DNA of 11,404 nt, taken from the NCBI GenBank assembly GCA_014380105.1, contig JACMKL010000412.1, positions 1-11,404 of the forward strand, given 5' to 3'. Each line of letters opens with the position of its first letter. Positions within the stretch are counted from its first letter, which is position 1. The DNA is from Candidatus Melainabacteria bacterium. Lineage in GTDB: Bacteria > Cyanobacteriota > Vampirovibrionia > Obscuribacterales > Obscuribacteraceae. The notes under the pieces are model-generated. The model saw nothing but the letters and a program-made list of their open reading frames with translations, did no database searches and was not told where the DNA came from. A program made the translations under genes and the position numbers. Shown here piece by piece: positions 6,565 to 11,404 of this stretch.

Positions 6565-9104
6565 TTACCGATAGACACCATGTTTGCAAATAATCGATAG
6601 GCGCCAGGAACGCCAGCCGGCAGTTGGCGGAAGAAGCTTAGACCTGTATAGATATAATGACCTTTTCCGTACTTAGCAACTAATAGAACACCTTTTGTTG
6701 GTGCTTCGCCAGTGTCATTACACGCTAATACCGGCGTGAAATGCGCATCCCATTGATTCGGGAAATAGAGCCCGCGCTCTTGCACCCAACCGTCAAAGTC
6801 GGCGAGACTGATTTTATTTGGAACATTCAGCACCGCGTTATCAGGCGCTAAAAACGTCATTGTCGCTTTTTCGTCAGTGACGCGATCTGGAGAGATATGG
6901 AGGTCGTATGGTGTGATTTTTTCGGCTTTCAATTTATCTGGTCGGTTATATTGAACAATTACTGTTCCGCCATTTTCCACATAAGTGAAAAGCGTTGGCA
7001 TGGCATCACCGATTTTATTGCGCACGTTGAAGGCGCGCACACCGAGTACAACGGCGTCAATTCCTTCCAGCTGCTTAGCAGTCAGATTTGCGTCATCCAG
7101 AACCTTTACGGCATAACCCATTTGCTGAAGATTTTCAGGCAAAGTATCGCCAGCACCAGGAAGATAACCGATCGTCTTTCCTTTGATCACAAGTTTGAGA
7201 CTTACGGCTTTCACCACTGCCGGTGGCTGAATCAATTGGCGTGGAATATGCCCATAGCTAATTTCCTGGCGTTGATTGTGAAATTTGACACCATGCATTT
7301 CGGCAGAAGCAGTTATTTTTGTGGTCTCAGATTTCTGAGGTGCGGTGACGCTGAAAGTGAATTTAGCACTTTGACCAATTGTGGCAAGGTCGAATTTTTG
7401 CTTCGCTGGCTCAATTTTCCAACCAGTCGGTGCTTCCAAACTCAATGTTCCTAACGAATTTGCTCGCGCCGTCTTTATCTCAACTTCAACAGAACGTGAA
7501 GTCCCTGGTGTCATAACGACTACGTCGGAAGTGAAACGCAGAGACACGGGCGGAATCACATCGAGGCGGCGACGAGTTTCAGTCCCCATCGAGTCAGTAG
7601 TTACCTGCAGCGGCTCATCATGAATTACAAGTGTCTGTCCGGCAATGTCAAAAACATACTCAAGCGGCAGTGACGGAGTGTTTTCGGCGGTGCCAATCAA
7701 ATTCGGATCATCTACATGAAACATGCCAGGAGTGCTATCCGCTCTGAGCCAATAAGGCTGAGTGAGAGGCGTAGTCTCCGGCAAAACTTCAACAGTATCA
7801 AAAGCACTTGGCTCGTTGTGTTTTAACTCGACGCCTCTTCTAATCTCTTTGTTTAAGGTTGGGAATCGAACAGAAATCCATTTAACAGAGACGCTATCGG
7901 GAACTTTTGAATGAAGAGTTGAAGAGACATGAAACTTGACCGACTCTCCCGGCACTACATCAGAGTGACTGATGCCAGCGACTGTTTTCAGACCCAGGCA
8001 ACCCTGCAATATCGTATCCAACTGAATTTGCTTTTCCTTGATGACCGAGTCTTTTTCCGGCAAAGCGCTGAGTTGACTGCGCAGCTTCAACAATGGAGGC
8101 AAACTCGCAGCGGGATCTTTGCTATCAAAATTTGAAATAATATCTGAAATTGACTTCTCAATTTCAGTGCCATCTTTGACACGATTCCAGCTGGTATCGA
8201 CATCGTCCATGATATCTTTTAGTGGTTTCTCATCATTCAATTGCTGAAACGACTCGTATCTCTTCTCGCCGGCAACGCCTGGAATGCGGTAAGAATCGAA
8301 GCCTTGAGTCTTGTGCATGGCACGACTCTGGCTTGCTATCTCATGGAATGTTTCACCCGTAATAGAGTCTTTTCCTGTCGACTCAATTTTCAAGATTGGC
8401 GTATTTGCAATCTTCTCTTTTTGCCAAATCGACGTATTCCAGAGAATTCGCTTGGGCTGCCATGGTGCTAGCTTCTGCTCAGGAAACGCTTTTGAATCCC
8501 CTGCTAATTTGAATGCTTCAAGAGCAAGCACAGTCGAAGTAGTATGGTGTCCGTGGGTGCCACCTGGACTTGGCGAAAAACGTGTGATCAGCACATCGGG
8601 ACGAAAAGTGCGAATAACGCGAACCATGTCAGAGAGCACTTCTTGCTTGTCCCAGGCTTTTAGTGTTTCCTGATAATCTTTTGAGAATCCGAAATCAATC
8701 GCTCTGGAGAAATATTGCTTGGCACCGTCAATTTGTCTTGCAACAAGCAATTCCTGCGTGCGCGCGACACCAAGTTTTTCTCCCATGTCGGCACTAAGAA
8801 CATTCTGTCCGCCGTCTCCGCGAGTTAAAGAGAGATAGGCGGTCCGATACTTTCGCCCGAGCGCAAGATAAGCTAGTAATTCTGTATTTTCGTCATCTGG
8901 GTGAGCCGCAATGTAGAGCACACTGCCCATCTGGCGCAAGCTCTCTAATTCATGCAAAATAACTTGTGGGGAATCGATTTTCATTTCGTTTCCTAAAGCG
9001 GTATTAGTAAAAAGCGACGTTGCGCAAATCAACAAAAAAGCAGTTGCGCAACGCCACCAATTTAAAAGCGGCAACCGGAAAGTGGTGGCAGCTATTTTGA
9101 TCAC
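6561..9104 (-). CDS. Exported multidomain PIG-L (LmbE-like) deacetylase-family protein
   Basis: This 847-residue protein starts with GTG at 9104, overlapping the DUF2911 stop (GTGA). A signal peptide is clear: a basic start, a hydrophobic stretch at about 18-31 and a possible cleavage after ALG at 36-38. The PIG-L domain follows, with the zinc-binding motif AHPDDE at 67-72, the conserved TRGDGGQN (94-101) and the distal His motif HGHH at 184-187. It is therefore probably an active Zn-dependent amidase or deacetylase acting outside the cytoplasm on N-acyl amino-sugar-like substrates. The middle is beta-rich; about 526-600 (VVMTPGTSRSVEVEI ... APTGWKIEP) looks like an NEW3/alpha-galactosidase-associated beta-sandwich. 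From about 636 to the end (GYLPGAGDTLPENLQQMGY, then VVLGVRAFNV, GGTVIVQYNRP, GKGHYIYTGLSFFRQLP) it resembles a class-I-glutamine-amidotransferase/ThuA-like fold. Long LmbE proteins of this architecture occur in Bacteroidota and Acidobacteriota. The substrate is unknown; the bacillithiol neighbours suggest an amino-sugar conjugate. Confidence 0.88.
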   Translation of the reverse strand: MIKIAATTFRLPLLNWWRCATAFLLICATSLFTNTALGNEMKIDSPQVILHELESLRQMGSVLYIAAHPDDENTELLAYLALGRKYRTAYLSLTRGDGGQNVLSADMGEKLGVARTQELLVARQIDGAKQYFSRAIDFGFSKDYQETLKAWDKQEVLSDMVRVIRTFRPDVLITRFSPSPGGTHGHHTTSTVLALEAFKLAGDSKAFPEQKLAPWQPKRILWNTSIWQKEKIANTPILKIESTGKDSITGETFHEIASQSRAMHKTQGFDSYRIPGVAGEKRYESFQQLNDEKPLKDIMDDVDTSWNRVKDGTEIEKSISDIISNFDSKDPAASLPPLLKLRSQLSALPEKDSVIKEKQIQLDTILQGCLGLKTVAGISHSDVVPGESVKFHVSSTLHSKVPDSVSVKWISVRFPTLNKEIRRGVELKHNEPSAFDTVEVLPETTPLTQPYWLRADSTPGMFHVDDPNLIGTAENTPSLPLEYVFDIAGQTLVIHDEPLQVTTDSMGTETRRRLDVIPPVSLRFTSDVVVMTPGTSRSVEVEIKTARANSLGTLSLEAPTGWKIEPAKQKFDLATIGQSAKFTFSVTAPQKSETTKITASAEMHGVKFHNQRQEISYGHIPRQLIQPPAVVKAVSLKLVIKGKTIGYLPGAGDTLPENLQQMGYAVKVLDDANLTAKQLEGIDAVVLGVRAFNVRNKIGDAMPTLFTYVENGGTVIVQYNRPDKLKAEKITPYDLHISPDRVTDEKATMTFLAPDNAVLNVPNKISLADFDGWVQERGLYFPNQWDAHFTPVLACNDTGEAPTKGVLLVAKYGKGHYIYTGLSFFRQLPAGVPGAYRLFANMVSIGK

Positions 9105-9961
9105 TGTAGTTTTTGGATCAACTCATTGTTCAACAACACATAAGCGCCATCATTGGACTTTTCAGCCAATTCTTTAGAGCGCTTAGCGGCTGTCAAAGCA
9201 GCTGCCTTCTCGCCTTGTTTTGCGAGGATTTGTGCTTTCACATGAACGATGTAGAATGCTTCGCGTTCTGCGATAGCAGCATCGATCCACTTAGACGCTT
9301 TAGCCAAATCTTTGCCATTGTCCAGGTAGAACTTTGCAGCTTGGAAGTATGGCTTTTTAGCTTCGTCAGATGACATTGCTTTGTCGATGTCTGCTGTCAA
9401 TTTGTCGATGTAATCAACTTCCAATTTGATTGGAATAACAGTTTTGTCCCATGCCAAATTCAAGGTAGATGATGAATCACGCAGATCATTGAATTCTATG
9501 GTGAATGCATCGAGCGATTTGTCGCAAGTAAGAGGCTTAACTTTAAAGCGCACTACATCTGCTTTCTCGTCGTATTTGTATGAGCCCCATTGCTCAGCAC
9601 CTTTGTTGATGATAACGGTCCATTCATCTTTGCCTGGAATTGTCATCAGAGCATAGGTACCAGCTGGGATGGTATTGCCATTCAATTTCACATCGGTGCT
9701 GAACACGACTTTAGTTGCGCCGTTTGCACCGGTGCGCCAAACTTGACCGTAAGGAAGCTGCTTTCCGAAGATTTCACGACCTCTGACACCAGGTCTTGAA
9801 TAATTGATTTCGACGTCTGTCAAGCCGACGCGCTGCTTCAATGTGCAGGCTGGACTTGCTGCTGGGAATTCGAGTTTGACAGTCTCTGCCAGGGCTCCAG
9901 AAGCAATCATTAGTCCACCGCCGATTGAAAGAAGTAGGGATAATGGTTTGAGGTTCATCAT
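9101..9961 (-). CDS. Exported DUF2911 protein with C-terminal TPR-like helices
   Basis: This is the first gene of the operon, 286 residues. A signal peptide is evident, with probable cleavage after ALA at residue 25. The DUF2911 domain spans about 33-182 and shows the family landmarks YSRPGVRGREIFG (54-66), VWRTGAN (74-80), IPAGTYALMTIPG (98-110) and WGSYKY (125-130). Residues about 185-286 are alpha-helical and read like two or three TPR-type repeats, ending ELIQKLQ. The biochemical role of DUF2911 is not established. Codon use looks more selective than in the neighbours, with TTC, TAC, GAC and AAA strongly preferred, which suggests high expression (by-eye impression). Two ATGs are in tandem at 9961 and 9958; upstream there is only a weak GGA-containing element. 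The stop overlaps the GTG of the deacetylase. Confidence 0.9.
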   Translation of the reverse strand: MMNLKPLSLLLSIGGGLMIASGALAETVKLEFPAASPACTLKQRVGLTDVEINYSRPGVRGREIFGKQLPYGQVWRTGANGATKVVFSTDVKLNGNTIPAGTYALMTIPGKDEWTVIINKGAEQWGSYKYDEKADVVRFKVKPLTCDKSLDAFTIEFNDLRDSSSTLNLAWDKTVIPIKLEVDYIDKLTADIDKAMSSDEAKKPYFQAAKFYLDNGKDLAKASKWIDAAIAEREAFYIVHVKAQILAKQGEKAAALTAAKRSKELAEKSNDGAYVLLNNELIQKLQ

Positions 9962-10170
9962 TTACAGTTTTTCCGTTGAAGAAACTAGACATGCCTGACG
10001 GCAACTGACAGATATTAGTACTACTGCATACGAATATCTGTCTATTGACAATTATTTTGCGACATTTAGCGAATTAAATTCGACTATCCACCGATCAGAC
10101 AGTAGCGACTTCAGAGGCATACTGGTATCCACTTGGACACCGAAAAATCTCAAGGGAAACTGAGCAATAG
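9962..10170 (-). promoter_or_regulatory. 209-bp intergenic region, presumed promoter/leader of the DUF2911-bshA operon
   Basis: This is the only sizeable non-coding stretch in the window. It lies between the GH3 gene stop and the DUF2911 start on the same strand. It is A+T-rich around 10040-10080. It holds a perfect 10-bp inverted repeat (10007-10016 with 10033-10042) and a smaller imperfect hairpin at 10124-10141. No promoter with both good -35 and -10 hexamers could be pinned down. The best minus-strand candidate is TTGTCA or TAGACA near 10043-10052 with a weak TACTAAT or TATGCA element over the dyad. No T-tract terminator for the GH3 gene was found, so readthrough into the operon is possible. 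Confidence 0.4.
10007..10042. repeat. Perfect 10-bp inverted repeat (possible operator)
   Basis: GACAGATATT at 10007-10016 and its exact reverse complement AATATCTGTC at 10033-10042 flank a 16-bp spacer. Arm centres are 26 bp apart, about two and a half helical turns. A further TGTC-TATT-GACA dyad overlaps the right arm (10039-10050). Neither strand has a T-run after the second arm, so it does not look like an intrinsic terminator. Position 46-81 bp upstream of the DUF2911 start would suit a regulator binding site or a leader hairpin. The regulator is unknown. Confidence 0.5.
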
Positions 10171-11404
10171 TTATTTCGCAAACACGAATCTCGAGAAATG
10201 GCTCACATCACTATTGGGTCCAACAAAGACTTGAAACTCACCAGGCTCAGCCACATATTTCAAATCCGAATCGTAAAAAGGTAAGTCGTCACTAGTCAAT
10301 TTGAAAGTGACAATCTTAGATTCACCTGGCTTCAGTTCGACTTTCTCAAAGCCTTTCAACTCTTTGACAGGTCGCGTAATGCTACCAACGAAGTCACGCA
10401 CGTAGAGCTGCGCAGTTTCGACTCCGGTGACTCTTCCAGTATTTTTTATTGTTGCTGTAATAGCCAGAGTTTGATCAGGTCGCAGTGTTGGTGAACTGAG
10501 CGAGACATCACTATATTCAAAATTAGTGTAGCTAAGTCCATAGCCAAATGGAAAAAGCGGAGTGTTCGGAACATCTAGATACTGGGAATGAAATTTCTCA
10601 TTCGGTGTAAACGGGCGGCCGGTGCTTTTGGCATTGTAATAAATTGGAATTTGTCCGACATTTCGAGGAAAGGTTATCGACAATTTCCCAGAAGGATTGG
10701 CGGTGCCAAATAAAGTATCGACGATGGCATCTCCAGCCTTAGTACCAGCGAACCAAGTTTCGAGAATGGCATTTAGATTTGCATTCTCCCATTCCAGTGT
10801 CATAGGTCGTCCATTCATCAAAACCAAAACTATTGGCTTACCGGTTTGCTTCAACGCTTTCAACAAATCCATTTGATTAGAAAACAAACCAATCTCACTC
10901 CTGGATGCGGCTTCTCCAGTCATGATGAACGGCTCACCAAGGACAGCTACAACTACATCAGATTGCTTGGCAGTCTCAACAGCCTCGCTGATCAGATCTT
11001 GAGAACTTTTAGGATCTAGTGTCAACATTGCCCCATCACGATTGAGTTTTTCAATCATGCCTTTGTCTTGCACCAAATTGCATCCCTTGGCAAAAAGAAA
11101 TTTATTGGCACCATATTTCGTCTCAAGAGCTTGCCAGATATCTGTAGCGTACTTCCAGTCGCCAGCTGCACTCCAGCTGCCAATCACATTTCTTTTATCT
11201 TTTACGAGTGGCCCGATAAAGGCAATTTTTTGATCTGCCTTAAGTGGCAGCACTTCATTTTGATTCTTCAGGAGCACCATGCTCTTGAGTGCAGCTTCTT
11301 TGCTGAGTGCTAATTTGTCTGCCGAGAGCTTTTCTACTTGAACACGTTTTTCATCAATGTATCTGTAGGGGTCCTCAAACAATCCAAGTTTTACCTTTGC
11401 GTCA
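10171..11404 (-). CDS. bglX: GH3 beta-glucosidase (BglX-like), C-terminal half; 5' end outside window
   Basis: The minus-strand frame is open to the right window edge (reading ...AKVKLGLFEDPYRYID), so the visible 411 codons are the 3' part of a gene that usually encodes about 750 residues. The segment matches the GH3 C-terminal alpha/beta domain and the terminal fibronectin-III-like domain in BglX order. Landmarks are SMVLLKNQNEVLPL, IAFIGPL, GSWSAAGDW, VVVAVLGE, NGRPMTLEW, PSGKLSITFPRNVGQIPIYY, the hallmark FPFGYGLSYTNFEY, and the Fn3 stretch with ELKGFEKVELKPGES. The catalytic Asp nucleophile and any signal peptide are in the missing N-terminal domain. The enzyme would hydrolyse beta-linked gluco-oligosaccharides, in the periplasm if like E. 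coli BglX. It lies upstream of the operon on the same strand and is probably a separate transcription unit. Confidence 0.92.
   Translation of the reverse strand, partial: DAKVKLGLFEDPYRYIDEKRVQVEKLSADKLALSKEAALKSMVLLKNQNEVLPLKADQKIAFIGPLVKDKRNVIGSWSAAGDWKYATDIWQALETKYGANKFLFAKGCNLVQDKGMIEKLNRDGAMLTLDPKSSQDLISEAVETAKQSDVVVAVLGEPFIMTGEAASRSEIGLFSNQMDLLKALKQTGKPIVLVLMNGRPMTLEWENANLNAILETWFAGTKAGDAIVDTLFGTANPSGKLSITFPRNVGQIPIYYNAKSTGRPFTPNEKFHSQYLDVPNTPLFPFGYGLSYTNFEYSDVSLSSPTLRPDQTLAITATIKNTGRVTGVETAQLYVRDFVGSITRPVKELKGFEKVELKPGESKIVTFKLTSDDLPFYDSDLKYVAEPGEFQVFVGPNSDVSHFSRFVFAK

Noticed and set aside
6897..7454. 185-codon open frame on the plus strand
   Set aside because: It lies wholly antisense to the PIG-L gene, which has clear domain motifs. 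Its translation is Cys/Phe/His-rich with no recognisable domain.
8311..8673. 120-codon open frame on the plus strand
   Set aside because: It is antisense to the catalytic PIG-L domain, shows no motif and is explained as a shadow of the real gene.
10045..10073. TTGACA on the plus strand as a -35 element
   Set aside because: No acceptable -10 hexamer lies at 16-18 bp, and no plus-strand gene follows.
10124..10141. Hairpin GGTATCC-ACTT-GGACACC as terminator of the GH3 gene
   Set aside because: The stem is only 7 bp with one G-T pair and is not followed by a T-run on the minus strand. It is too weak to call a terminator.

Overview
The window reads as a bacterial chromosomal segment with moderate G+C content (mid-40s percent by eye). 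It carries a bacillithiol (BSH) biosynthesis set, a DUF2911 protein, a large exported PIG-L/LmbE-family protein, a BglX-type GH3 beta-glucosidase and the C-terminal part of a very large beta-helical surface protein. No gene fixes the taxonomy. BSH genes rule out many Proteobacteria. The DUF2911 + exported LmbE + sodium:solute symporter + Bsh combination is one I associate with Bacteroidota, Acidobacteriota and deep, non-photosynthetic relatives of Cyanobacteria (Melainabacteria/Obscuribacterales). The filamentous-haemagglutinin-like protein and base composition make the last my best guess, with low confidence.

Layout. Bases 1-2037 (+) hold the 3' part of the beta-helical protein, whose 5' end lies outside the window. 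It converges, with only 4 bp between stop codons, on a long minus-strand operon filling 2042-9961. In transcription order the operon is: DUF2911 lipoprotein-like/exported protein (9961-9101), exported multidomain PIG-L deacetylase (9104-6561), a 51-residue single-span membrane protein (6564-6409), a sodium:solute symporter (6412-4700), a short BshC-like protein (4703-3933), bshB1 (3976 or 3946 down to 3224) and bshA (3223-2042). Six junctions are 4-nt or longer overlaps or directly abutting stop/start codons, so this is almost certainly one translationally coupled unit. A 209-bp intergenic region with a perfect 10-bp inverted repeat separates it from the 3' part of a GH3 beta-glucosidase gene (10171-11404, minus strand) that runs off the right edge.

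How the genes may work together. BshA makes GlcNAc-malate from UDP-GlcNAc and L-malate, and BshB1 removes the acetyl group. The gene just upstream encodes a 256-residue protein with the N-terminal GQQ motif, a DxDHD-type motif and a GxGExAYL motif of the cysteine-adding enzyme BshC, but it is about half the usual BshC length. It is the natural candidate for the last step and the most interesting item here. The upstream half of the operon (two exported proteins, a tiny membrane protein and a symporter) looks like an envelope module that could process and import a small amidated or glycosidic compound. Its tight linkage to BSH synthesis suggests a thiol- or amino-sugar-related role, which is inference.

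No tRNA, rRNA, CRISPR array, insertion sequence or convincing intrinsic terminator was seen.
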